From Thomasclavelia ramosa DSM 1402 (lineage in GTDB: Bacteria; Bacillota_I; Bacilli_A; Erysipelotrichales; Coprobacillaceae), in contig NZ_CP036346.1 of assembly GCF_014131695.1 (NCBI RefSeq), forward strand, positions 62,001 to 126,000: a stretch of DNA of 64,000 bases, written 5' to 3'. The position numbers were made by a program, and so were the translations under genes. The notes beneath the pieces were generated by a model. It ran no database searches. It was not told the DNA's origin and saw only the letters and a program-made list of their open reading frames with translations. Shown in pieces: positions 1 through 8,192 of the stretch (positions within the stretch are counted from its first letter, which is position 1; each line of letters starts with the position of its first letter).

Positions 1-1226
1 GATATACGACTTTAAAGCGATATGTTATCTATGATTGGGCTAATATACAAATGATAGCAACTACTTTAGCCTTTAAAGTAGGAGAAAAACTTAATGTAAA
101 TTTTAGTCGAGATGAGGAATTGATCAATTCTTTAACCCTCCATTTAGGTCCTACAGTATTTAAACTGCAAAATCAAGTACCGGTTGTTAATCCGAGTTTG
201 ACAGTTATTAAGAAAAATTATCATGAAGTTTTTATAGCATTATTAGAAACAATTGATGAATTATGCTATAAGGAATTAAAAGGAATTAAAGAGGATGATA
301 TAGCTTTTTTAACGCTTCATTTTTGTGCCGCTTTAGAGAGAAAAAATCGTTTTAAAGATGTGTATAATGTTGTAATTGTTTGTGTTCATGGTTTTGGGAC
401 GGCTTCTTTAATGAAGGAGATGATCTGCTCGAGATTTAAAAATATTATTGTGAAGAAAACAGTAACTGAAGAACGGATTTTAAATATAGATCTCAGTAAT
501 ATCGATTTTATTATTTCAAGTATTGATCTACAAATAATGCAGTGTTTGGTTGTTAAAGTCAATGTAATTTTAAAAGAGAGTGATTATCGATTGATTGAAA
601 ATGCTATGGAAAAAATTGTTCATCAAAATATTCAAGAAAGTGATACTTTTATGGATGGAATTTTAAGTATTGTTAAGAGAAACTGCGAGATTGTAAACTA
701 TCAGCAGCTTTTCGATGATTTCAGTGAATATTTTAAAGATTTAGGAATTGATGCAGGAATCAAACTGCAGCCATTATTAAATGAATATTTAACTGCTGAT
801 AAAGTTCTACTATGTGATACGGTCGATCATTGGGAGACTGCAGTCTGCTGTGCCGGACAAATGCTAGTTAAGAGTCAAGATATTGCAGAATGTTATATTA
901 AATCAATGATAGATACGGTGAAAAAATCAGGGTCATATATGGTTATTGATGAAGGAATAGCCCTTATTCATGGAGAAATTGATTATGGGGTTAATCAAAC
1001 ATCAATGAGTCTGTTAATTATTAAAAATGGTGTCAAATTTAATCATGATAAATATGATCCAGTGCATATTATTTTATGTTTAGCGGCTAAAGATAATTAT
1101 ACGCACATGAAAGCATTAAATAATTTTATCAAATTTTTAGAGAATATAAGAAATAATGGGATAGAACGTTATTTTGAACTAGACTATGTTTTAGACCAGA
1201 TTAATGAGGTAAGTAAATATGATTAA
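1..1226 (+). CDS. PTS-regulated transcriptional regulator (PRD-EIIB-EIIA), 3' part
   Basis: C-terminal part of a BglG/MtlR-type regulator. The frame is open to the window edge with no stop, so the first ATG (51) is probably internal. Visible order: a PTS regulation domain (PRD) with histidines in LTLHLGP and LTLHFCAALER, the latter typical of a second PRD; an EIIB-like domain around residues 108-200 of the ATG-51 reading with the cysteine of VIVCVHGFGTAS; and an EIIA (mannitol/fructose type) domain in the last 140 residues with the histidine of IALIHGE. In this family PTS phosphorylation of PRD, EIIB and EIIA sites gates activation of a sugar operon. It overlaps the next gene by 8 bp (ATGATTAA), so it is cotranscribed and translationally coupled. 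The N-terminal DNA- or RNA-binding part lies outside the window, so activator versus antiterminator cannot be decided. Confidence 0.85.
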   Translation, partial: YTTLKRYVIYDWANIQMIATTLAFKVGEKLNVNFSRDEELINSLTLHLGPTVFKLQNQVPVVNPSLTVIKKNYHEVFIALLETIDELCYKELKGIKEDDIAFLTLHFCAALERKNRFKDVYNVVIVCVHGFGTASLMKEMICSRFKNIIVKKTVTEERILNIDLSNIDFIISSIDLQIMQCLVVKVNVILKESDYRLIENAMEKIVHQNIQESDTFMDGILSIVKRNCEIVNYQQLFDDFSEYFKDLGIDAGIKLQPLLNEYLTADKVLLCDTVDHWETAVCCAGQMLVKSQDIAECYIKSMIDTVKKSGSYMVIDEGIALIHGEIDYGVNQTSMSLLIIKNGVKFNHDKYDPVHIILCLAAKDNYTHMKALNNFIKFLENIRNNGIERYFELDYVLDQINEVSKYD

Positions 1227-2367
1227 ATATATAAAAGAGAATTGTGTGGATTTTTATAAAGAGTGCCATGATTGGAAAGAAGCAATTGTCTATGCTGGTT
1301 ATCTATTAGAGAAAAATGGCTATATTGATCACCAGTATATAAATGATATGGTGAATATTATTGAAAAAAATGGCCCCTATATTGTAGTCATGCCAGGGGT
1401 TGCCTTGGCTCACGCAAGACCAAATGGTCATGTGTATCAAAATAGTATTAGCTTAGTAACTTTTAAAAATGGAGTGAAGTTTGGACACTCTGTTAATGAT
1501 CCAGTTCGAGTATTGTTAGCGCTTGCAGCTAAAAGTGATGAGGAGCATTTAAAGCTGTTTCAAGAAGTGGCACTATGTCTAATGGATAGAAAATATTTAC
1601 ATAAAATATTTAATGCCCGTTCTTATCAAGATATTTTAAAGGATAATAAAAATATTGATGCTATTAAAGGGGGACTGATAGTTTCTTGTTATGCTGATTC
1701 AGCAATAAATCCCTATATGGACAATTCTATTGCAATTCAATGCCTGGCTCAAAGTTGTGTTGCTGGAGGAGCTAAGGCGATAAGAACAAATTTAGAACAT
1801 GTAAAGGCAATTGCAGAAGTTGTAGATGTTCCGCTTATTGGTATTAAAAAAATCTATAAAGGAGATGATCCGCTTCATTCTAGTTTTAGAATTACACCAA
1901 CAATGGATGAAGTCGATCAGCTAGTTGCAGCTGGCGTTGATGGTATAGCCATAGATGGCACTCAAAGAGAACGTTATGATGATTTATCATTAGAAGAATT
2001 TGTTAATAAAATAAAAAATAAATATCCAGAGTTATTTGTTATTGCAGATATTTCTACAGTGGAAGAGGGAATCAGAGCATCTAAAGCGGGAGTTGATGCA
2101 GTAGGTACTACTTTATCAGGATACACGCCATATTCTAAAAATCCAATTATATTTGGAACAGTGCCATCACCAGATCCAGATTATGAAATTATTAAAGAGC
2201 TAAAAACAGCCGGAGTATCAAGAGTCATTGCCGAAGGAAGAATTAATGACGGTAGTAAGATGAAGAAATGTATAGAGGCAGGAGCTTTTGCAGTTGTTAT
2301 CGGAACATCCATAAGTGAGCCAGCTAAAATAGTAAAAACAATATTACATGATGCAAAAGAGGGATGA
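1219..2367 (+). CDS. EIIA (Ula/mannitol type)-NanE fusion: PTS phosphocarrier joined to ManNAc-6-P 2-epimerase
   Basis: Two recognisable proteins in one 382-residue frame. Residues 1-145 are a PTS EIIA domain with the phosphorylatable histidine in VALAHARP (His65). Residues about 152-382 are N-acetylmannosamine-6-phosphate 2-epimerase: GLIVSC at the start, FRITPT, AIDGTQRER, IADISTVEEG and the TTLSGYTPYS signature. NanE is normally a free protein of about 230 residues that converts ManNAc-6-P to GlcNAc-6-P. The gene sits between a PTS regulator (8-bp overlap) and EIIB/EIIC genes. I infer that import and phosphorylation deliver ManNAc-6-P or a related amino-sugar phosphate directly to the fused epimerase; the substrate is not proven. 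No internal start with a good ribosome site is obvious between the domains, arguing for a real fusion. Confidence 0.88.
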   Translation: MIKYIKENCVDFYKECHDWKEAIVYAGYLLEKNGYIDHQYINDMVNIIEKNGPYIVVMPGVALAHARPNGHVYQNSISLVTFKNGVKFGHSVNDPVRVLLALAAKSDEEHLKLFQEVALCLMDRKYLHKIFNARSYQDILKDNKNIDAIKGGLIVSCYADSAINPYMDNSIAIQCLAQSCVAGGAKAIRTNLEHVKAIAEVVDVPLIGIKKIYKGDDPLHSSFRITPTMDEVDQLVAAGVDGIAIDGTQRERYDDLSLEEFVNKIKNKYPELFVIADISTVEEGIRASKAGVDAVGTTLSGYTPYSKNPIIFGTVPSPDPDYEIIKELKTAGVSRVIAEGRINDGSKMKKCIEAGAFAVVIGTSISEPAKIVKTILHDAKEG

Positions 2368-2370
2368 AAA

Positions 2371-2667
2371 ATGAAAAGTTTTAAAGTTATCACGGTATGT
2401 GGTGCCGGAGTCGGAACAAGCACTTTGTTAAGAATGAATATTGATAAAACTTTTAAAAAATTTGCTTTACCATTAGAGGTAACAGTTGAGAATAAAGGAT
2501 TATCAATGTCTAAAGGACTAATGTGCGATGCAGTATTTACTTTTGAATCGTTTGCTGATGAATTACGTTCTTGTTATGAGGATGTTATTGTAATCAATAA
2601 TCTAATGGATATGAATGAATTAGAGGAAAAAATAAAAAAATTATTAGAAAAAAAGAATTTATTGTAG
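2371..2667 (+). CDS. PTS EIIB component, ascorbate (UlaB/SgaB) family
   Basis: 98 residues, the usual size of a stand-alone EIIB. The N-terminus carries the phosphocysteine loop VITVCGAGVGTSTLL (Cys10), as in UlaB-type and galactitol-type EIIB proteins. It starts 3 nt after the EIIA-NanE stop and ends 12 nt before EIIC, so it belongs to the same operon. It would take phosphate from the fused EIIA domain and pass it to the sugar bound by EIIC. Confidence 0.88.
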   Translation: MKSFKVITVCGAGVGTSTLLRMNIDKTFKKFALPLEVTVENKGLSMSKGLMCDAVFTFESFADELRSCYEDVIVINNLMDMNELEEKIKKLLEKKNLL

Positions 2668-2679
2668 AGGAGGGAGATT

Positions 2680-3966
2680 ATGTCAGTATTTAAAGTTATT
2701 GTAGATATTTTTCAAAATTATGTGTTTAATCAGCCGTTTATTTTCTTAAGTATTGTTGCGATGATTGGTCTTATTTTACAAAAAAAATCAATAGATAAAA
2801 TTATTTCTGGATCAGTCAAAACGGGAATCGGTTATTTAATTCTAAGTGTAGGAACAAGCACAATCGCAGGCGTAGTTACGCCGATAGCTACGCTGCTGGA
2901 AAAAATTATGGGGATTGAAACAGTTGCAACTGGAATGGGAACAAATGCATTTACTGAACAGTGGGCATCGACGATTGCAATTATTATGGTTATTGGTTTT
3001 TTTATAAATCTAATTTTAGCTAGATTTACACCATTTAAGTACGTGTTTTTAACAGCACATCAAACATATTATTTGATCTTTGTTTATTTAGCTGTAGCTG
3101 TAGAAGTGTTTGCTAATCCAAATAATACGTTAGTCATTATTATTGGTGGTCTACTAACAGGAATCTACTGTACTTTAGCTCCAGCATTGGCCCAGCCTTT
3201 CTTGAGAAAGGTTACCGGCAGTGATGATTTTGCCTATGGTCACACCACAACATTCGGAGTTATTACGGGTTCATTAGTTGGAAATTTATTTAAAAAACAT
3301 AAAAATGAATCGTCTGAAAACATTAATATTAATCCTAAATTAAACTTTTTAAAAGACATTACAGTTTCTACCGCTTTAGTTATGACAATCCTATATATCG
3401 TGGCAGTATGCTTGGCTGGTTTTGATTATGTCGAAGCGAATTTAAGTAATGGACAGCCCGCAATTTTATATGCGATTGTTTCTGGCGTTCAATTTGGAGT
3501 GGGGATTACAATTGTATTGAATGGTGTTTCAATGATGGTTTCAGAGATCACAGAAGCGTTTAAAGGTATTTCTGAAAAAATTGTACCTAATGCAGTACCA
3601 GCATTAGACTGTCCTGTCGTTTTTAACTTTGCTCCAACTGCAGTTATGCTAGGTTTTTTAAGTTGTTTAGGTACAGTTATATTGTGTACGATTATCTTTG
3701 GTGCAATTGGCTGGTATGCTCTGACACCACCGGTTATTACTACCTTTTTTGGAGGTGGACCAGCAGGTGTTTTTGGAAACTCTACAGGAGGCTGGCGTGG
3801 GGCTATTTTAGCTGGAGTCGTTGCTGGACTGTTATTGTCATTTGGACAAGCGTTAACGGTAGGCGTTTTATCAACAACAGTAGCGGACTTTGCTAGATGG
3901 TCAAATGATTTTGATTATTCTGTATTTCCAGCGTTTTTCAAATGGATACTACAGTTGTTTGCTTAA
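2680..3966 (+). CDS. PTS EIIC component, ascorbate (UlaA/SgaT) family
   Basis: 428-residue membrane permease with about ten hydrophobic segments, matching the length and layout of UlaA/SgaT transporters. Family landmarks seen are the N-terminal FNQPFIFLSIVAMIGLILQ, the FKYVFLTAHQTYY stretch, and the C-terminal glycine-rich FGGGPAGVFGNSTGGW. A strong ribosome site (GAGGAGGGAG) precedes the ATG. It is last in the four-gene operon and is followed by a terminator hairpin. The family classically imports ascorbate, but the linked NanE domain and the lack of UlaD/E/F-type genes argue for an amino sugar here (inference). Confidence 0.88.
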   Translation: MSVFKVIVDIFQNYVFNQPFIFLSIVAMIGLILQKKSIDKIISGSVKTGIGYLILSVGTSTIAGVVTPIATLLEKIMGIETVATGMGTNAFTEQWASTIAIIMVIGFFINLILARFTPFKYVFLTAHQTYYLIFVYLAVAVEVFANPNNTLVIIIGGLLTGIYCTLAPALAQPFLRKVTGSDDFAYGHTTTFGVITGSLVGNLFKKHKNESSENININPKLNFLKDITVSTALVMTILYIVAVCLAGFDYVEANLSNGQPAILYAIVSGVQFGVGITIVLNGVSMMVSEITEAFKGISEKIVPNAVPALDCPVVFNFAPTAVMLGFLSCLGTVILCTIIFGAIGWYALTPPVITTFFGGGPAGVFGNSTGGWRGAILAGVVAGLLLSFGQALTVGVLSTTVADFARWSNDFDYSVFPAFFKWILQLFA

Positions 3967-3972
3967 AATTAT

Positions 3973-3995
3973 AAGGGATAAAATTATCCCTTTTT
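3973..3995 (+). terminator. Rho-independent terminator after the PTS operon
   Basis: AAGGGATA / TATCCCTT stem with a very short AT loop followed by five T residues, 7 nt after the EIIC stop codon. Confidence 0.8.
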
Positions 3996-4165
3996 AAGTT
4001 TATTAAGATTGTCAAGAAAAGAAAAAGAAACTGACTGTCTTTTATATTTGTGTATTTAGCTCCTTAAAATTAACTTAATTAAAAAACTTTGACTATCTAA
4101 ATAATTGCAATTCTGATGAAAATAGGATATTTTAAAGAAAGGGATAATTTAAGGGGATAAAGAAA

Positions 4166-4708
4166 ATGATAACAGTTGCTAATAGTGCCGAGTATTTTAT
4201 TAACGAATTTACTCAAGAAATATATGATCAAGTGTTAGATCATGTTGATTTTAAAAGCCTGGAGTGTAGTTGTGGGGCCAAAGGGAGTTTTGTTAAGATT
4301 GGATGTTATCCAAGATTTTATAAAACTGCAACTAATAAAATTTGTATTCGAATCCAGCGTGTGATGTGTAAACACTGTGGAAAAACACATGCAGTTTTTG
4401 TTGAGTGCATGGTACCTTCATCAATGCTTTTGCTGACTACACAAATTGAGATGCTAAGATCTTACTATAATCACCGGTTAGAAGAATTTTTAAGTAGTTA
4501 TCCAACTATTGATCGTCCAAATGCTATTTATGTTATTAAAAATTATGAACGGAAGTGGGTAAATTATCTAAAAAAATCTGGATTTACCCTAAAAAGTAAA
4601 GAAAGAGAGATTCAGAGATATTTCTTTGAAAAATATCAAGTACAATTTTTACAGATGAAATGTTTCTCAAATTCATCCTCGTCACGCCTACTGAACCATT
4701 TGGTTTAG
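4166..4708 (+). CDS. zinc-ribbon protein resembling DUF6431
   Basis: 180 residues with a predicted zinc ribbon: CSC at residues 34-36, Cys47, Cys60 and CKHC at 68-71, embedded in an N-terminal region that I recognise as resembling the DUF6431 family. The C-terminal half is basic and rich in helices, with no catalytic motif. The cysteine arrangement recalls the N-terminal zinc finger of ISL3-type transposases, so a domesticated or truncated transposase fragment is an alternative. Preceded by AAGGGG 9 nt before the ATG. It lies alone between the PTS terminator and the Spo0A region. Function unknown. Confidence 0.55.
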   Translation: MITVANSAEYFINEFTQEIYDQVLDHVDFKSLECSCGAKGSFVKIGCYPRFYKTATNKICIRIQRVMCKHCGKTHAVFVECMVPSSMLLLTTQIEMLRSYYNHRLEEFLSSYPTIDRPNAIYVIKNYERKWVNYLKKSGFTLKSKEREIQRYFFEKYQVQFLQMKCFSNSSSSRLLNHLV

Positions 4709-4756
4709 CTAATTTGCTATATACACATAAGTTTTATGTTCGAAATTGGAAAAATT

Positions 4757-4879
4757 TGTTATACTAGCACTCGGGATAAGTTAGGGGGGAGTGTATAAAT
4801 GAGTTCTTTGAACATGAAATTAATATTAAATCACAAGTTCTTGGCAAATTATGAAACAGGCTCGGATATGATGTTTTAG
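4757..4879 (+). other. extended -10 promoter and possible 26-residue leader ORF
   Basis: An extended -10 (TGTTATACT, 4757-4765) without a clear -35 is followed by a strong ribosome site (AGGGGGGAG, 4782-4790) and a short ORF, ATG 4799 to TAG 4877-4879, encoding MSSLNMKLILNHKFLANYET plus six residues. The codons read in the +2 frame (E-F-F-E-H-E-I-N-I-K and on) also look protein-like, so this may instead be the relic of a frameshifted gene. It sits 80 bp before the diverged spo0A-like gene and could be its leader. Confidence 0.3.
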
Positions 4880-4959
4880 TGCGCTTAAAAATAGGTTTTT
4901 AGACATGGGATAAAGGAAAAAAGTGAGGAGAAGTGTATTAGGCACAGAGTTATTTAAAA

Positions 4960-5721
4960 ATGAATAATAAGGCAGGTATTGTGATTTTAACAGAAAATCA
5001 TTTGTTGAAAGAGGAACTGGTCAATAAGATTAGAAGTAATGATCATTATGAAATTATTGCAACTTTTAATGATGGTGGTATATGTGAAGACTATTTAGCT
5101 ACGCATACATGTGATTTACTTGTAATTGATTTAATTTTGACTAATATAGATGGTGCTGGAGTGATTGGGAATATAAGATCTAACAATCCAAAAGCCTTAA
5201 AACATGTTATTTGTATTAGTGATTTTACTAACTCACTAGTATTTGAAATGTTAGAAGGCTTAGCAGTAGATTACTGTTTAAAGAAACCGGTTGATTTAAA
5301 CTATTTTATGGAAATCATTGATCGTATCTTAAAAATTAGATTAAAACATAATTTAGGTATTGACGATTATCATCAAACAGTTCTAAAAAAGGAAATTCAT
5401 GATACGTTTATGAAAGTGGGAATGCCACGACATTTAAAAGGCTATAATTATCTAGTTACAGCAATTGTTTTAGTTTGTGGAAATATTAATCTTTTAGGAG
5501 AAATTACTAAAGAATTATATCCGCGTATTGCTAGAACTTATGGAACAACGGCATCACGAGTTGAACAGTCGATTCGTCATGTTTTAAAATGTACTTGGGA
5601 AAGTGGTTGTCAAGATGAGCTAGAGCAGCTATTTGGATTTCGGGCAAAACGTAAAACATGTAATTCTGAATTTATTTCAACAATTGTAGATGAGTTATTA
5701 TCAAAGTATAAAGGAAGTTAA
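4960..5721 (+). CDS. diverged Spo0A-like response regulator
   Basis: 253 residues with receiver domain (about 5-120) and Spo0A C-terminal DNA-binding domain (about 145-250). The phosphoacceptor is Asp57 (LLVIDLILTN) and the conserved lysine is in CLKKPVD. The acidic pocket that reads D-D in B. subtilis Spo0A and E-E in the neighbouring gene reads Thr11-Glu12 here, so one acidic ligand is lost. The effector domain keeps HLKGYNYL, GTTASRVEQSIRH and CNSEF, but the recognition-helix area differs (VEQSIRHVLKCTW against [13 protein letters not shown]). The only frame-compatible start is ATG 4960 (stop at 4939), which has a poor ribosome site, suggesting low expression. It faces the canonical spo0A tail to tail. 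Confidence 0.85.
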   Translation: MNNKAGIVILTENHLLKEELVNKIRSNDHYEIIATFNDGGICEDYLATHTCDLLVIDLILTNIDGAGVIGNIRSNNPKALKHVICISDFTNSLVFEMLEGLAVDYCLKKPVDLNYFMEIIDRILKIRLKHNLGIDDYHQTVLKKEIHDTFMKVGMPRHLKGYNYLVTAIVLVCGNINLLGEITKELYPRIARTYGTTASRVEQSIRHVLKCTWESGCQDELEQLFGFRAKRKTCNSEFISTIVDELLSKYKGS

Positions 5722-5727
5722 CGATCC

Positions 5728-5748
5728 GAGGATTTAATTCCTCTTTTT
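5728..5748 (+). terminator. Rho-independent terminator of the spo0A-like gene
   Basis: GAGGA / TCCTC stem, loop TTTAAT, then five T residues, 7 nt after the stop codon. Confidence 0.75.
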
Positions 5749-5812
5749 ATGTCAGTTATGGAGATCTCCATGATTGATATAAGAAAAAGATTAGTTTTTC
5801 TAAAATTAGGTA

Positions 5813-5834
5813 GAAAAAAAGAGCTTACGCTCTT
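5813..5834 (-). terminator. Rho-independent terminator of spo0A
   Basis: Read on the minus strand: AAGAGC GTAA GCTCTT followed by a run of seven T. The stem begins inside the spo0A stop codon. Confidence 0.75.
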
Positions 5835-6648
5835 ATAAGTAACTATGACGGCTTGCCGCTTTTGTTTGATGTTCTAGACGAAGTTTATCAGCAATCATTG
5901 CAATAAATTCAGAATTGGTAGGTTTTGATTTAGTTGCACTGACTGTATAACCAAAGATATCATCAATTGCATCAGTATTACCGCGGTTCCAAGCAACTTC
6001 AATAGCATGACGAATGGCACGTTCTACTCTTGAAGCGGTAGTACTGTATTGGCGGGCAATATCTGGATAAAGGACTTTAGTTACTTGACCTAATAATTCG
6101 ATATTATAGTAAGTAGATAGAATTGCAGTTCTTAGGTACATATATCCTTTGATGTGGGCTGGAATCCCAACTTCATGAAGGATATCTGTAATTTCATTTT
6201 CTAACTTAATTTTTTGATATTTTTCAGATTCGTTTTGTGACATACCTTTAATATCTTCTAATGTAACTTTCATTACAGAATTTAAGGTTGTCGCAAAATA
6301 ATTGATATCGAATGGTTGTTTAAAACAATAACTTACATTTAATTTTTCTAATGTTTCACAAATTAATGGATTAGTAAAGCTAGTAATACAAACTACTTTA
6401 TTATAGGCACGACTATTTACTTCCTTAAGTTTATTTAGAACACCGATTCCATCAATGTTGGTAAGCATTAAATCAATAATTAATAAATCACAATTATTAT
6501 TAGATAAATAGTTTAAACAGCTTGTTGCATTATCGCTAGTACCAATAACGGTAAAGTTATTTGTCGCAATTAAACTGTCCTTAATATTATTCAATAAATC
6601 CTTGTTTTCTTCTAAAATGTATACTGTATACTTTTTAACGTCTGTCAT
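5833..6648 (-). CDS. spo0A: sporulation master regulator Spo0A
   Basis: 271 residues counted from ATG 6648, which has AAGGGG 9 nt upstream; a TTG further upstream in frame (6678) lacks such a site. Receiver domain with acidic pocket Glu13-Glu14 and phosphoacceptor Asp59 ([10 protein letters not shown]). The effector domain is close to B. subtilis Spo0[69 protein letters not shown]. In the family, phospho-Spo0A dimers bind TGTCGAA boxes to start sporulation. The classical spoIVB neighbour is absent; the upstream gene is a transglutaminase-like lipoprotein. The intergenic region holds a TGTCGAA box and repeats that may give autoregulation. Confidence 0.96.
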   Translation of the reverse strand: MTDVKKYTVYILEENKDLLNNIKDSLIATNNFTVIGTSDNATSCLNYLSNNNCDLLIIDLMLTNIDGIGVLNKLKEVNSRAYNKVVCITSFTNPLICETLEKLNVSYCFKQPFDINYFATTLNSVMKVTLEDIKGMSQNESEKYQKIKLENEITDILHEVGIPAHIKGYMYLRTAILSTYYNIELLGQVTKVLYPDIARQYSTTASRVERAIRHAIEVAWNRGNTDAIDDIFGYTVSATKSKPTNSEFIAMIADKLRLEHQTKAASRHSYL

Positions 6649-6779
6649 CTCTATATTCCCCTTTCGTTTTAGTGACAAAATTTATTATATTTATACAGTA
6701 TAAAAGAGAAAAGGGTTTATTTATAGATAATTAGGGATTTAGTAAAGTAAGGAATTAAGTTCCCTATAACAAGAAAGTT

Positions 6780-6838
6780 TTCGTGAAAATTCGTGAAGAA
6801 TTCTCGAATTTTCAAGGATAATAACGAGTCGTGTCGAA
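6780..6838. promoter_or_regulatory. phased repeats and 0A-box candidate upstream of spo0A
   Basis: TTCGTGAA occurs at 6780-6787 and 6790-6797, followed by TTCTCGAA at 6801-6808; start-to-start spacings are 10 and 11 bp, one helical turn each. A perfect 0A box, TGTCGAA, lies at 6832-6838. All lie in the 197-bp gap between the transglutaminase gene and the spo0A start, about 130-190 bp upstream of spo0A. No clear sigma-A promoter was identified. Binding is inferred from motif match only. Confidence 0.45.
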
Positions 6839-6845
6839 CGGCTGA

Positions 6846-7949
6846 TTATTCGATTTTTTGATTAAAAATTAAAACATTTAAATTATCATAATAAAAATAT
6901 TGAACAGTATATTGCTTACTTGTATAGGGATTGAAAAGGTCAAACATTTCCTCTTGATCAATCAATCTTTTTTTTGCTTCCTGATAACAACTGTCACTAA
7001 ATTTAAATTCCATCCAGGCAATATTATCATGTTTATACTGTTTTACCATTTTATTTAATGCTGCTTTATTGTAATTTTCGTTATAAAGATTCTCATATTT
7101 GAAATACGTATAATTTCCTTGTTTCGTTATTTCATATTGATCAAGAGGTTCATATAATTTCAACATATCATCAGAATCAAACATAAAATAGTTCATCATT
7201 GCAAAAATATTGCCTTCGCTATCATAATCACCCCAAGTAGCATCAAGATAGTAATAGTCATCATCTAGATAAATTAAATTCCAGGCATGATAAGCTTCAT
7301 CGTCACTAGCACCAATTTCTTTACCCACGATATAGGCGCTTTTTATCCCAACTGCTTCAGCAAGATACTGAATAGCCTTTACATAGCCGCTGCAAACTGT
7401 TTCACCATAAATTAACGAGCTAGTAATATATTGATTATCTTTAGCATTATCAACATATCGACACTTCTCAATTACAAATTGATAAATTTTTTTTAATTTA
7501 TCATAATCACTACTTTCACTTGAAATCGAATTTACTAATTCATCACGGACAGATTCTAATTGAGCTGTTAAAGTGTCACGTTCACTTTTAGAATATGAAT
7601 AACTGGGAATATAATTACATATATCAACTTGATTTTGTAGCTCAAAATAATCTAGATAATAGATTTCGGGATGATCATATAAAACATAATCATTTATTTT
7701 TTGAACTAATTCATAATCATTACTGCTGATTGTGACCTTTTTTGCATTATCAAGAATGCAATTATAAATATTTTCATAAATTTCTTTTTCTTTAGATGAT
7801 AAAGACTGATAATAGTATAAATAACTCGCATCGCCGCTTAAGTAGTCAGTATCAATAGTTATTGCTGGTCGAGAATTAGACTTTTCACGAAAACTAAAAC
7901 ACCCGGTTAATAAAAATAGTGATAATATCGTCAGTAATATCTTTTTCAT
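6846..7949 (-). CDS. transglutaminase-like (papain-fold) lipoprotein
   Basis: 367 residues from ATG 7949, preceded by AGGAGG; the frame extends further upstream but without a better start. The signal peptide ends in the lipobox LLTGC (Cys17), so it is a membrane-anchored lipoprotein. The core carries the transglutaminase-like catalytic triad: Cys186 in TVCSGY, His221 in YHAWN and Asp236 in YLDATWGD. Such bacterial extracytoplasmic proteins act as transglutaminases or cysteine proteases, often on the cell surface; the substrate is unknown. It lies on the same strand as spo0A and ends 197 bp before its start. Confidence 0.82.
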   Translation of the reverse strand: MKKILLTILSLFLLTGCFSFREKSNSRPAITIDTDYLSGDASYLYYYQSLSSKEKEIYENIYNCILDNAKKVTISSNDYELVQKINDYVLYDHPEIYYLDYFELQNQVDICNYIPSYSYSKSERDTLTAQLESVRDELVNSISSESSDYDKLKKIYQFVIEKCRYVDNAKDNQYITSSLIYGETVCSGYVKAIQYLAEAVGIKSAYIVGKEIGASDDEAYHAWNLIYLDDDYYYLDATWGDYDSEGNIFAMMNYFMFDSDDMLKLYEPLDQYEITKQGNYTYFKYENLYNENYNKAALNKMVKQYKHDNIAWMEFKFSDSCYQEAKKRLIDQEEMFDLFNPYTSKQYTVQYFYYDNLNVLIFNQKIE

Positions 7950-8192
7950 TTTTGGATTCCTCCTATTTTTAGTATAACATGGATTATTCATGAGAAAGAA
8001 GGATTATGATAAAAGTGGCTAAAATTATCACATAAAGACCATAATATAACATGTTTATTAATAAACATAGATGAATGATTAATATTTCTTACAAAATTCT
8101 TAAAATTTCTATTTATTTCGACATAAATTTGTATTATAAAACAGATTATGATATTATTTAACGGTAAAAAAGTGCGAATATAGGAGGCTTAT

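Noticed and set aside
3663-3896. Second frame inside the EIIC gene
   Set aside because: Rich in Trp, Tyr and Cys, no ribosome site, and entirely within a well-supported permease.
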